DNA from: Negadavirga shengliensis
Lineage (GTDB): Bacteria; Bacteroidota; Bacteroidia; Cytophagales; Cyclobacteriaceae
Direction: 5' to 3'
NCBI RefSeq assembly: GCF_042652345.1
Contig: NZ_JBHSJJ010000010.1
Location: forward strand, 62,001-126,000
DNA: 64,000 nucleotides
Position numbers and translations under genes: made by a program. The notes beneath the pieces are model-generated. The model had not been told where the DNA came from and did not search any database. It was given only the letters and a program-made list of their open reading frames with translations. Shown here piece after piece: positions 44,344 through 53,612 of this stretch (within the stretch, counting starts at the first letter, position 1; each line of letters begins with the position of its first letter).

Positions 44344-45079
44344 GCAGTTTTTAGTGGCCGTCATCTTGGTGATTTTTTTCTTATGGGGCTGTGCCAGGAA
44401 ACCCATGCTCTTCACTTCCGATAAAGTAATGGAAGAGTTTGACCCTCATTACCTGGATTTCAGTTACCTTACCGCTAGAGGCAGGGTAGTTCTGGAAGAG
44501 CAAAACGGCAAAATCACCAAAGGCACCTTAAACATCCGTGCAAAAAAGGACAGTGTGATCTGGTTTAACATGTCCCCCGGCTTGGGCATTGAAGCGGTAA
44601 GGGGACTTGTCACCACGGATCATATTAAAATCCGTGACCGGATCAATCACCAGATCATTGACATGAGTTACAGTGAATTCAGCGATAAGTATGGCGTTCC
44701 TCTTTCATTTTCCGTCTTCCAAAATTTACTTTTTGCCAATTTACCACACGAATTCAGTTTAAGAGACCGTTTGGTAAGGGTAGGCAGAACATTCGAACTG
44801 AATCAGGAAAGGGATAACATCGTATACAAATCAGTAGTAAGTGCTACACATGGCAAGGTGACACAACTCGAGAGCGAGGCCATGAGAAACCGTTCAGGCA
44901 GTCTTTCTGCCAGTTATATGGAATTCAAAGATGTGGAAAGCCAACCCTTTCCCTATAAAGCGCTGATAAAAATGGTACTGAGCCTACCGCAGAAACCCAA
45001 AACACAATTTTCTTTGAATGCAGAAATGGTCAAAGTAGATCTAACGAATGAACCTCTCTCTTTTCCATACAACTTTTGA
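44336..45079 (+). CDS. DUF4292 lipoprotein (LolB-like fold predicted)
   Basis: A 247-residue protein with a lipoprotein signal (VILVIFFLWGC, Cys near residue 19). The body has the DUF4292 pattern: YLTARGRVVLEEQNGKITKGTLNIRAKKDSVIWFNMSPGLGIEAVRGLVT written here in pieces, then KIRDRINHQIIDMSYSEF. The fold resembles LolB/LppX-type lipoprotein carriers, so a role in outer-membrane lipid or lipoprotein handling is a fair guess. It overlaps the TPR gene by 8 bases and the EnvC-like gene by 32 bases. Confidence 0.85.
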   Translation: MNKQFLVAVILVIFFLWGCARKPMLFTSDKVMEEFDPHYLDFSYLTARGRVVLEEQNGKITKGTLNIRAKKDSVIWFNMSPGLGIEAVRGLVTTDHIKIRDRINHQIIDMSYSEFSDKYGVPLSFSVFQNLLFANLPHEFSLRDRLVRVGRTFELNQERDNIVYKSVVSATHGKVTQLESEAMRNRSGSLSASYMEFKDVESQPFPYKALIKMVLSLPQKPKTQFSLNAEMVKVDLTNEPLSFPYNF

Positions 45080-46331
45080 TGTCAATTTTAAAAACAAGTC
45101 GGTCATTCTGTTTGTGCTGACCGGAGTGTTATTGTTTTTTTTCTGCCCGGCGGAAGCCCAGGTCACCAAATCCAGGGCCCAGCTGGAAAAAGAGAAGGAA
45201 GCGATCCAAAAACGCCTCAGGGAATATGACAACATACTTAAACAAACCACTACCCTGAAAAGAAACACTTTGGGCGAGCTTAAGGCCGTCAACCAAAAAC
45301 TGGATACCCGCATTGCTTATATCAATACCCTGAACAGGGAAGTCAATCTGATTAACAGGGAAATCAACGAAACCGAAGAGCGGATCAAAACATTGGAAGA
45401 AGAATTGGACCAGCTGAAGGAGGAATACGCCCAAATGATATATACTTCTTATAAGCTGAACCAGGGTGTAAATGTAATCACCTTTATCTTCAGCTCTTCC
45501 ACGTTCAAGCAGTTCTATATGAGGCTGAGGTACTTAAAACAGTACAGCGATGCCCGTAAAAAGCAAGTGGCCCATATGGAAAAAGTGAACCGGGATCTGG
45601 GACAGCAGCGCCTGGTTTTGGAAGGAAAACGGCAGGAAAAACAACTGGTATTGGAGCAGGAAAGAGAGGAGAAAAGACAACTTGATGTGCTGAAAAACGA
45701 GCAGCAAGGGATATTCAATACTTTGACGCAAAAAGAACAGGAGTTAAAAAAAGAAATAGAAGCCACCAAAAAGCAACAGGAAGAGCTTAACAGGCTGATC
45801 AAACGGGTCATAGAGGAAGAAATCCGGTTGGCGAGAGAAGCTTCCAGGAAAAAGGATTCAAAGGCCAGTACCAGACCCGGCAGCAGTATCCCGATGACTC
45901 CGGAAGTAGCCGCATTGTCCTCCTCCTTCGCAGGAAACCGGGGAAATATCCCTTGGCCGGTAGAAAGCGGTTTCATCTCAAAAAGATATGGCACATTTCC
46001 CCACCCTACGCTGAAAGGGATTACAGAAACCAATGACGGGGTAGACATTCAGACCAACACCAATGAGCCGGTCCGGTCGGTGTTCGACGGGGTTGTCACA
46101 AAAATAACCACCGTCCCCGGAATGGGAGGAACGGTCATTATCCGGCACGGAGAATTTTACACGATGTACAGCAGGTTAAAAACCATTTCGGTAAAATCCG
46201 GCCAGGAAGTGAAGGCCAGATCCATAATAGGAACAGTTTATACCGACAGAAACGGCGTATCGGAACTTCATTTTCAAACATGGAAGGGATTGGAAGTAAT
46301 GGACCCAAGTATTTGGCTTTCTAAGAAATAA
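45048..46331 (+). CDS. EnvC-like coiled-coil protein with degenerate LytM (M23) domain
   Basis: A 427-residue exported protein: signal peptide ending near AEAQ (residue 38), long coiled coil (about 42-270, repeated EKEKEAIQKRLREYD-type heptads), then a LytM/M23 fold. The metal and catalytic positions are changed. Where active LytM enzymes have HxGxD this has NDGVD (Asn329, Asp333 kept); the YxHL motif is YSRL with Arg376; the final HxH is ELH (Glu406, His408). Such degenerate LytM proteins, like EnvC in E. coli, activate cell-wall amidases during division instead of cutting peptidoglycan. The family role is therefore predicted as a non-catalytic amidase activator. Confidence 0.85.
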   Translation: MNLSLFHTTFDVNFKNKSVILFVLTGVLLFFFCPAEAQVTKSRAQLEKEKEAIQKRLREYDNILKQTTTLKRNTLGELKAVNQKLDTRIAYINTLNREVNLINREINETEERIKTLEEELDQLKEEYAQMIYTSYKLNQGVNVITFIFSSSTFKQFYMRLRYLKQYSDARKKQVAHMEKVNRDLGQQRLVLEGKRQEKQLVLEQEREEKRQLDVLKNEQQGIFNTLTQKEQELKKEIEATKKQQEELNRLIKRVIEEEIRLAREASRKKDSKASTRPGSSIPMTPEVAALSSSFAGNRGNIPWPVESGFISKRYGTFPHPTLKGITETNDGVDIQTNTNEPVRSVFDGVVTKITTVPGMGGTVIIRHGEFYTMYSRLKTISVKSGQEVKARSIIGTVYTDRNGVSELHFQTWKGLEVMDPSIWLSKK

Positions 46332-46383
46332 TCCTTAAATTTTACCATATATAAAAAAAACAAAACAACAAGCTTTATTTCCT

Positions 46384-46413
46384 TTGCGTTAGTAAAGCAC
46401 AGTTATATATTTG
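46384..46413 (+). promoter_or_regulatory. Bacteroidota-type promoter for tatA
   Basis: TTG (46384-46386, within TTTG), 19 bases, TATATTTG (46406-46413), 30 bases before the ATG at 46444. Confidence 0.75.
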
Positions 46414-46443
46414 TAACTAATTTGAAACCAAAATAAGTAAAAG

Positions 46444-46647
46444 ATGAATACATTGGGTTTTATTCAAAATATCGGAGGGGGATCTTTGGTGATCATCATT
46501 CTGGTAATCATACTCCTCTTCGGTGCCAAAAGAATACCTGAACTGGCGAGAGGATTGGGAAGAGGCATCAGGGAATTCAAGGACGCTACCAAAGAAATCC
46601 AAGAAGATTTGGAGGAAGGTCTTAAAGACAAGAAAACTAAAGACTAA
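46444..46647 (+). CDS. tatA: Sec-independent translocase subunit TatA/E
   Basis: A 67-residue protein with one N-terminal transmembrane helix (VIIILVIILLF) followed by the hinge GAKRIPELARGLGRGIREF, the diagnostic FGxxxxPxxxxxxGxxxxxF pattern, then an amphipathic acidic tail. It helps form the pore that exports folded Tat substrates; the enolase-superfamily enzyme at 12094 is a likely client. TatC is not nearby. It has its own promoter and leads into gatA in the same frame. Confidence 0.93.
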   Translation: MNTLGFIQNIGGGSLVIIILVIILLFGAKRIPELARGLGRGIREFKDATKEIQEDLEEGLKDKKTKD

Positions 46648-46659
46648 CAAGCTGACAAG

Positions 46660-48081
46660 TTGGAAAAAATTCGTTCATTCGATGAAATAAAAAAATCGCT
46701 TGAAAATAAGGAGACTGATTGTAAAGCGATTGTCAATCATTACCTCACTAACATTGAAACGAAGGCGCATCTCAACGCCTTCGTTGAAGTTTATAGCCAA
46801 TCCGCTCTAAAGCAGGCAGAGCAAGTTGACGCCAAAATCTCCTCCGGAACCGCCGGCAAACTGGCGGGAATGGTTATAGGGATTAAGGATGTCTTATGCT
46901 ATAAGGACCATATCATCAACGCATCAAGCAAGATATTGGAAGGTTTTGAGTCCCAGTTTACCGCCACCGCAGTGCAGCGTCTTATTGATGAAGATGCCAT
47001 CATCATTGGCAGGATAAACTGTGATGAATTTGGTATGGGCTCTTCCAATGAGAACTCAGTACACGGCAAGGTGCTGAATGCGATTGATGAATCAAGAGTA
47101 CCGGGAGGATCCTCAGGTGGGTCCGCAGTGGCTGTTCAGGCAAATTTATGTACAGTGGCATTGGGCACCGACACAGGTGGATCTGTGAGACAGCCTGCGG
47201 CATTTACCGGGGTTATTGGCCTCAAACCCACCTATTCACGGGTCTCAAGGTTCGGCTTGATTGCGTATGCTTCCTCATTCGATACCATTGGTGTGTTTTC
47301 CACCAATGTCAAAGACAATGCCCTGGTGCTGGAAACCATGGCTGGTGCGGATTCCTTTGACAGTACGGCATCCAGAAAACCTGTTCCTAAATACAGCGAA
47401 CTGCTGCATTTTGATAAACCCGCCAAAATTGCTTACCTGAAAGAAACGGTGTTTTCGGATGCATTGCAGCCTGAAATCAGGAAAGAAACCCTCAAAACGC
47501 TCGAGAAACTGAAAAATGAAGGACACCAGGTAGAGGAAGTGAATTTTCCTTTATTGGATTATGTCCTCCCCACCTATTATATCCTCACAACCGCTGAGGC
47601 CAGCTCCAATTTATCCAGGTTTGACGGGGTAAAATACGGTTACCGTACTCCAAACGCCCATAACCTGGAAAGCATGTACAAGCTCACCCGATCAGAAGGT
47701 TTCGGGGAAGAGGTGAAAAGAAGGATTATGCTGGGTACATTTGTATTGAGCGCCAGCTATTATGACGCTTACTTCACCAAAGCCCAGAAGGTAAGAAGAT
47801 TAATCAAAGATTTCACTGAAGATTTATTGAATAAATTTGATTATATTGTGTTGCCGACCACCCCGAGCACGGCGTTTAGATTCGGAGAGCATTCCAATGA
47901 CCCGGTAGCCATGTATCTGGAAGATTTGTTTACTGTACAGGCATCCGTATCAGGGGTTCCGGCAATATCCATACCTAACGGAAAGGATGAAAAAGGTCTG
48001 CCTATAGGGTTACAGATTATGGCCAATTCCTTTAAGGAAGCCGAACTGTATGCTTTTGCTGATCATCTTACTGCGTCTTAA
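46660..48081 (+). CDS. gatA: Asp-tRNA(Asn)/Glu-tRNA(Gln) amidotransferase subunit A
   Basis: A 473-residue amidase-signature protein starting at TTG 46660. No ATG is possible nearby: the tatA stop codon is in frame five codons upstream, and the conserved N-terminal helix (SFDEIKKSLENKE) follows at once. The catalytic triad is Lys76 (GIKDVLC), Ser151 (PGGSSGG) and Ser175 (TDTGGSVRQPA). It releases ammonia from glutamine for GatB to amidate mischarged tRNA. gatB and gatC are not adjacent. The MltD-like gene follows 19 bases later. Confidence 0.93.
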   Translation: MEKIRSFDEIKKSLENKETDCKAIVNHYLTNIETKAHLNAFVEVYSQSALKQAEQVDAKISSGTAGKLAGMVIGIKDVLCYKDHIINASSKILEGFESQFTATAVQRLIDEDAIIIGRINCDEFGMGSSNENSVHGKVLNAIDESRVPGGSSGGSAVAVQANLCTVALGTDTGGSVRQPAAFTGVIGLKPTYSRVSRFGLIAYASSFDTIGVFSTNVKDNALVLETMAGADSFDSTASRKPVPKYSELLHFDKPAKIAYLKETVFSDALQPEIRKETLKTLEKLKNEGHQVEEVNFPLLDYVLPTYYILTTAEASSNLSRFDGVKYGYRTPNAHNLESMYKLTRSEGFGEEVKRRIMLGTFVLSASYYDAYFTKAQKVRRLIKDFTEDLLNKFDYIVLPTTPSTAFRFGEHSNDPVAMYLEDLFTVQASVSGVPAISIPNGKDEKGLPIGLQIMANSFKEAELYAFADHLTAS

Positions 48082-48100
48082 CTTAGATTTTAATGGCCCC

Positions 48101-49519
48101 ATGAAGTTTCACGTTTTCCACAGAAAGTTTTTTTTGATCTTCCTTATCGGTGGTCTTCATCTACAGCACACCTCCGGTCAGGAGTTATCTGATTTCATGA
48201 ACTTGGGTTTAAGGGATAAGGTGGAAACCGTGGAACCTTATTATGATTACGAATATATTCCGGATTTCACTTACAATGAGGTAGAGAAACGTGTCAAAGG
48301 GATGAAAACGGATATGCCCTTTGAATTAAATGAAACCATTTTTGCTTTTGTCAACTACTTCACTGTACGGAACAGGGAGTATACCAGGATGGTCCTTGCC
48401 AGGAAAGAAATTTATTTCCCCCTGTTTGAGGAAGCTCTGAAAGACCACAATATGCCCGAGGATATTAAGTTCCTCTCCATCATTGAATCGGGGCTTAACC
48501 CGAGGGCCCGCTCCCGTGTAGGCGCCATGGGGCTGTGGCAGTTTATGCCCGGCACAGGCCGGGAATATAAGTTATATGTCAACGAATATATAGATGACCG
48601 GATGGACCCGGAAATGTCGACTGAAGCAGCGTTATTATACCTAAAAGCGCTTTATCGACGGTTTGGAGATTGGGAACTGGCATTGGCGGCATACAATTGC
48701 GGCCCAGGCAATGTGAATAAAGCGATCCGCCGTTCAGGAGGGAAAAAGACATTTTGGGAAATTTATAATTACTTGCCCAGAGAAACAAGAAGCTACATTC
48801 CTCAGTTTCAGGCCATCATGTATGTACTAAGGCATCCTGAACTCCACAATTTCGTCCTGGAAGAACCTACCTATCCTATCCCGTTCGAAAAAATAACCTT
48901 AAATGAAGGTTATGACCTGGAGAATTTTGCCAAGATAACAGACATCTGTATCGAGGACCTGGAACATCTGAACCCTTCAATTCTAAACCGGCAAATACCC
49001 GGTTTCAAAAAGAATATGGCCCTAAGGATTCCAAGAAACAAGATTTCATATATTACGGAAAATCAGGAGTGGATAATTGATTCCCTTCGTTTGGAAGCTG
49101 AAAGATTTCTTGCCGAAAACAAGCCCGCTCCAAGACAAGAGGACATATCCCAACCTATGCATACTTTGACTTATCGGGTAAAACCCGGTGATGTCCTGGG
49201 GAAAATCGCCCAGCAATACAATGTGCCGTTGACCCAACTTAAAAGCTGGAACAATCTGTCTTCCAATATGATCCGGGTGGGTCAGGTACTGCATATCTAC
49301 CAGGACAATGCTTCCTTCGAGAAAAATCTCGCCAACAATACCCGTTCCAACAATTCTGTTTCCGAGAGCGGCGACAACAAAACATATACTGTCCAGCCAG
49401 GAGATTCCCTGTGGTTAATATCCAAAAAACTTAATGGTGTCACCATTGAGCAGCTAAAAAAACTCAACAACCTCAATAACAACCAGATCAAACCCGGTCA
49501 AAAATTGATCATTGGATAA
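48101..49519 (+). CDS. Membrane-bound lytic transglycosylase D-like protein with two LysM domains
   Basis: With the ATG at 48101 the protein has 472 residues and a signal peptide ending near HTSGQ. The SLT domain holds catalytic Glu129 in IIESGLNP, with ARSRVGAMGLWQFMPGTGREY and AAYNCGPGNVNKAI following. Two LysM modules lie at the C-terminus: YRVKPGDVLGKIAQQYNVPL (near 350) and YTVQPGDSLWLISKKL (near 425). It cleaves peptidoglycan glycan strands with formation of 1,6-anhydromuramic acid. Domain order is that of MltD. It is encoded between gatA and the DUF4837 lipoprotein. Confidence 0.93.
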   Translation: MKFHVFHRKFFLIFLIGGLHLQHTSGQELSDFMNLGLRDKVETVEPYYDYEYIPDFTYNEVEKRVKGMKTDMPFELNETIFAFVNYFTVRNREYTRMVLARKEIYFPLFEEALKDHNMPEDIKFLSIIESGLNPRARSRVGAMGLWQFMPGTGREYKLYVNEYIDDRMDPEMSTEAALLYLKALYRRFGDWELALAAYNCGPGNVNKAIRRSGGKKTFWEIYNYLPRETRSYIPQFQAIMYVLRHPELHNFVLEEPTYPIPFEKITLNEGYDLENFAKITDICIEDLEHLNPSILNRQIPGFKKNMALRIPRNKISYITENQEWIIDSLRLEAERFLAENKPAPRQEDISQPMHTLTYRVKPGDVLGKIAQQYNVPLTQLKSWNNLSSNMIRVGQVLHIYQDNASFEKNLANNTRSNNSVSESGDNKTYTVQPGDSLWLISKKLNGVTIEQLKKLNNLNNNQIKPGQKLIIG

Positions 49520-49607
49520 ACCAAAAACAAACTATTTTTTTAATTTAATTTTATCTCCTTCCAAAATTTCCCTAAATTGGGATTGGGCAAACCAAAAGTA
49601 CACAAAC

Positions 49608-50708
49608 ATGAATTTAAAAATCTCAAATATTATCCTGTTTATATTTATTCTGTTGGGCTGTTTGACGGGTTGTGAAGAAGGTAGCGGCGGGGAAAGCACC
49701 GGCAACAAGCCCAGGGCCAGAGGCTCTTTGGGGGAGATTCTTCTGGTCATCGATTCCGCAAAGTATGCGGGTCCCGTCGGAAATGCCCTGAGGGAGGTCT
49801 TCCAGGAGGACATCAAAGGAATTATCCGGGAAGAATCTCTTTTTTACATCCGCAGAGTAGACCCCAGAAGCCTGACCAGAATTCTTAAAATGGCCCATAA
49901 CATGGTTTATGTGACGACATTTGACGACAAATATCCTGGCAGTAGGGTAATCAACAACCAATTTACTCCTGAATCCAAGGAAATGGCCAAAGAAGACCCC
50001 TCCCTTTTTATGCTTAGAAACAAAGATGAGTTTGCGGTTGGACAGGAAGTCCTTTATCTTTTTGGCAACAATGAACAGGAATTGATCAGAAACCTTAGGG
50101 AGAACAAATCCAAAATCCAAAACCTTTTCATTACCAAAGAACGGGAAAAGTTGGGCACGGCACTGTTCAGTAGAAAAAACAGCGCTGCAACAGTCCTTGC
50201 CCGGGAAAAGATGGGCATCAAACTCAACCTCCCCGCCTCCTATCAGTTTGTATTGGAAGAGGAGAATTTTCTGTGGTACAGACAACCTACCCCCAGGTCA
50301 GATAAAGCCGACATCAGCCTGTTCTTTTACCAGACAGACTACATTTCCGAAGAACAGGCCTTTCCCGAAAACATCATTAAAATGCGGAATGACGTAACCA
50401 AAAGACATATTTTTGGTGATCCGGCAAACAGAGAATCTTATCTGGTTATCGAAACGATAGAACCACCCGTTTTCAGCAACACGCAAATAGATGGCAAATA
50501 TGCTATAGAAATGAGGGGTGCGTGGAAAACCAATAACCTGAGCATGGGAGGATCATTTGTTTCTTATACCGTAGTGGACGACGAGCGGGGTAAATTGCTG
50601 TATATGGAAGGTTTTGTATATTACCCCAATGAAGCCCACCGGGCTGCTTTGAGAGAAATAGAAACCATACTCATGGCCACAGAATTATCCGTCCAAACCA
50701 ACCCATAA
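49608..50708 (+). CDS. DUF4837 lipoprotein
   Basis: The ATG at 49608 gives 366 residues with a lipoprotein signal (FIFILLGCLTGC, lipid-modified Cys near residue 17 or 21). The body matches the DUF4837 family of Bacteroidota: RGSLGEILLVIDSAKYAG near the start, IRRVDPRSLTRILKMAHN, a middle segment with FTPESKEMAKEDPSLF, and a C-terminal beta-rich part with EMRGAWKTNNLSMGGSFVSY. Function is unknown; it is envelope-located. It precedes maeB by 25 bases. Confidence 0.85.
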   Translation: MNLKISNIILFIFILLGCLTGCEEGSGGESTGNKPRARGSLGEILLVIDSAKYAGPVGNALREVFQEDIKGIIREESLFYIRRVDPRSLTRILKMAHNMVYVTTFDDKYPGSRVINNQFTPESKEMAKEDPSLFMLRNKDEFAVGQEVLYLFGNNEQELIRNLRENKSKIQNLFITKEREKLGTALFSRKNSAATVLAREKMGIKLNLPASYQFVLEEENFLWYRQPTPRSDKADISLFFYQTDYISEEQAFPENIIKMRNDVTKRHIFGDPANRESYLVIETIEPPVFSNTQIDGKYAIEMRGAWKTNNLSMGGSFVSYTVVDDERGKLLYMEGFVYYPNEAHRAALREIETILMATELSVQTNP

Positions 50709-50733
50709 TCCGAAAAAAAGAAATCCAGCCCAA

Positions 50734-53004
50734 ATGGCAATAAAAATCAGAAAAGAAGACGCGCTCCATTACCACCACTCTCCCAAACCGGGAAAAATAG
50801 AAGTCATTCCTTCCAAACCATTATCCAGCCAGTTGGACCTTGCCTTGGCATATTCTCCCGGAGTGGCCGAACCCTGTAAGGAAATCCAGGCGAATCCGGA
50901 CAAAGTTTATCAATATACCTCTAAGGGCAATCTCGTTGCGGTGATTTCTAACGGCACCGCCGTACTGGGCCTGGGAAACATCGGACCGGAAGCATCCAAA
51001 CCGGTGATGGAAGGTAAAGGTGTACTTTTCAAAAAATTTGCGGGAATAGATGTTTTTGACTTGGAAATCAATGAAAAGGAGCCCGACAAACTGATCCAGA
51101 TCATTAAGTCCTTAGAGCCCACCTTCGGTGGAATCAACCTTGAGGACATTAAAGCCCCCGAATGCTTCATTATCGAAAAAAGTCTGAAAGATGCCATGAA
51201 CATCCCCGTAATGCATGATGACCAGCATGGCACGGCCATCATTTCGGGAGCGGCTTTATTGAATGCATTGGAGTTGATCGGGAAAAAAATCGAGGATATC
51301 CGGCTTGTGGTGAGTGGTGCCGGAGCGGCAGCCATTTCCTGCACCCGGTTTTATATCGGCTTGGGTGTGAAACTGGAAAATGTGGTCATGTGCGATATTG
51401 ACGGGGTAATCCGTAAAGACCGGGCCGGACTTGATGAGGTAAGAATGATGTTTGCCACTGACAAGGACATCCATCATATCAGTGAAGCGCTGGAAGGAGC
51501 CGATGTGTTCCTGGGACTGTCCGCAGGTAATATTATTTCCCAAGACCAAATCCGGTCCATGGCTGACAATCCCATTGTCTTTGCGTTGGCCAACCCTGAT
51601 CCGGAGATAAGCTATGAGTTGGCCACCTCAGCCCGGGAAGACGTCATCATGGCGACAGGCCGGTCTGATTTCCCTAATCAGGTAAACAATGTGATCGGCT
51701 TTCCTTATATTTTCCGTGGAGCCCTGGACGTAAGGGCTACCAGTATCAATGAAGAGATGAAACTGGCAGCTGCCCATGCCATTGCCAGGCTGGCAAAGGA
51801 GCCTGTGCCGGACATCGTCAACAAGGCCTATGGAGAAAACAACCTGGTTTATGGCAAACAATACCTCATCCCCAAACCGCTGGACCCCAGGCTCATTACG
51901 ACCATTGCCCCGGCGATAGCTAAGGCTGCCATGACCTCAGGGGTGGCCCGCCTGTCCATCGATGATTGGGAAGCTTACGAACTGGAATTACAGGAAAGAA
52001 TAGGCATTGATCAAAGGCTTATGTCACGGGTCATCTCAAGGGCCAAGAAGGACCCCAAAAAGGTGGTGTTTGCGGAGGCGGACAACCGGAAAATCCTCAA
52101 ATCAGCCCAACTGATCAAAGATGAGAAAATTGGAATCCCGATTTTGTTAGGCAATAGAGAAAAAATCCATAGACTTATTGAGGAAAACAGTCTGGACCTG
52201 GGGGATGTTACCATCATTGACCCTTATGAGGAAAATGACAGCATAGAAACCTATGGCATGAGGCTGTACGATAAACGCAAGAGAAAGGGACTTACTCCCT
52301 ATGAGGCCAAAAAACTGATGCGCGACCGCAATTATTTTGGCGCCATGATGGTAGAACTTGGAGAGGCCGATGCGCTGATTTCAGGACTTACCAAAGACTA
52401 TCCCAGAACCATCCTGCCGGCACTGCATATCATCGGCGTCAAAAAAGGAGTTGACCGCGTGGCAGGTATGTACATTATGAATTCTGACAAAGGCCCCTTC
52501 TTTTTTGCGGACACTACTGTCAACGAGAATCCCACAGCGGACCAGCTTGTGGAAATCATTGGTCTCACCGCCAATGGTGTGCGGTTCTTTGATATCGAGC
52601 CCAAAATCGCTGTGCTCTCCTACTCCAACTTTGGCTCAGCAAAAGGCGATGTCCCGTCCAAAACCTCCCTGGCCACCATGAAGGCAAAAGCCCGCTTCCC
52701 CGAGCTGGTCATCGAAGGTGAGATGCAGGCCAATGTGGCCTTGGATGAAAAAATACAGAGGGAAAATTACCCTTTCAGCACATTGATCAACAACAAAGCC
52801 AACACACTGATTTTTCCAGATCTTGCTTCAGGAAACATTGCCTATAAATTGCTTGCCGAAATCGGCAACTCCGAGGCCATCGGCCCCATTTTGCTGGGAA
52901 TGAACAAATCGGTACATGTTCTCCAGCTTGGCAGTTCGATACGTGAAATCATCAACATGGTAGCTATAGCAGTGGTGGATGCTCAAACCATCAATTCAAA
53001 ATGA
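50734..53004 (+). CDS. maeB: NADP-dependent malic enzyme fused to a phosphotransacetylase-like domain
   Basis: A 756-residue protein with three parts. Residues 1-about 170 are the malic domain (AYSPGVAEPCKEI, then FGGINLEDIKAPECF); about 170-410 is the NAD(P)-binding domain (VVSGAGAAAISC, ANPDPEISYE, GRSDFPNQVNN); about 430-756 is a phosphate acetyltransferase-like domain (VFAEADNRKIL, GMRLYDKRKRKGLT, GEMQANVAL). This is the MaeB class. It decarboxylates malate to pyruvate; the C-terminal domain has no proven transacetylase activity in this class and is thought regulatory, bound by acetyl-CoA. The stop overlaps the ruvA start (ATGA). Confidence 0.93.
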   Translation: MAIKIRKEDALHYHHSPKPGKIEVIPSKPLSSQLDLALAYSPGVAEPCKEIQANPDKVYQYTSKGNLVAVISNGTAVLGLGNIGPEASKPVMEGKGVLFKKFAGIDVFDLEINEKEPDKLIQIIKSLEPTFGGINLEDIKAPECFIIEKSLKDAMNIPVMHDDQHGTAIISGAALLNALELIGKKIEDIRLVVSGAGAAAISCTRFYIGLGVKLENVVMCDIDGVIRKDRAGLDEVRMMFATDKDIHHISEALEGADVFLGLSAGNIISQDQIRSMADNPIVFALANPDPEISYELATSAREDVIMATGRSDFPNQVNNVIGFPYIFRGALDVRATSINEEMKLAAAHAIARLAKEPVPDIVNKAYGENNLVYGKQYLIPKPLDPRLITTIAPAIAKAAMTSGVARLSIDDWEAYELELQERIGIDQRLMSRVISRAKKDPKKVVFAEADNRKILKSAQLIKDEKIGIPILLGNREKIHRLIEENSLDLGDVTIIDPYEENDSIETYGMRLYDKRKRKGLTPYEAKKLMRDRNYFGAMMVELGEADALISGLTKDYPRTILPALHIIGVKKGVDRVAGMYIMNSDKGPFFFADTTVNENPTADQLVEIIGLTANGVRFFDIEPKIAVLSYSNFGSAKGDVPSKTSLATMKAKARFPELVIEGEMQANVALDEKIQRENYPFSTLINNKANTLIFPDLASGNIAYKLLAEIGNSEAIGPILLGMNKSVHVLQLGSSIREIINMVAIAVVDAQTINSK

Positions 53005-53600
53005 TTGCTTATCTAAAAGGAAAGTTAGCGCACAAAGATCCTACATTTGTCATCATTGATATACAGGGAGTGGGATATCAGGTCAAAATATCCCTGAATA
53101 CCTTCTCCAAAATCAAAGATGAAGAAAATATCATTTTACATACTTATCTTCATGTCAAAGAAGATTCACATACACTGTATGGTTTTAGGGAAGAGGATGA
53201 AAAAAGACTATTTTTGGAACTCATTTCGATTAATGGTGTGGGACCGAACACAGGGTTAATGATCCTTTCTTCCTTGAATGTGGAAGAATTGGAAAGTGCG
53301 ATTTTACACGGTGACCACACCATCATCCAAAGGGTCAAGGGCATAGGTATGAAGACTGCCCAAAGAATCGTTCTTGAACTTAAAGACAAGATCAAAAAAG
53401 AAATTTTCCAAGACGGAACGCTGGCTCAACCCGGGTTTATCCAGAACAGCAATAAATTAAAACAGGAAGCGTTACAAGCCTTGGTAACCCTTGGATTTTC
53501 AAAAGCAATAGCTGAAAAAAATATCGCGGCTGTATTGAAAAAAAACGGACCTGATATTTCTTTGGAAGCATTAATTAAAGCATCTTTAAAGTCATCTTAA
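53001..53600 (+). CDS. ruvA: Holliday junction branch migration protein RuvA
   Basis: A 199-residue protein with the three RuvA parts: N-terminal OB-fold (MIAYLKGKLAHKDPTFVIID), two helix-hairpin-helix motifs (FLELISINGVGPNTGLMIL and VKGIGMKTAQRIVLEL), and a C-terminal domain that binds RuvB (NKLKQEALQALVTLGFSKAIA). RuvA tetramers hold Holliday junctions open for RuvB. Its start overlaps maeB by ATGA. sprA follows after 12 bases in the same frame. Confidence 0.95.
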   Translation: MIAYLKGKLAHKDPTFVIIDIQGVGYQVKISLNTFSKIKDEENIILHTYLHVKEDSHTLYGFREEDEKRLFLELISINGVGPNTGLMILSSLNVEELESAILHGDHTIIQRVKGIGMKTAQRIVLELKDKIKKEIFQDGTLAQPGFIQNSNKLKQEALQALVTLGFSKAIAEKNIAAVLKKNGPDISLEALIKASLKSS

Positions 53601-53612
53601 CGTGCATTAGCA

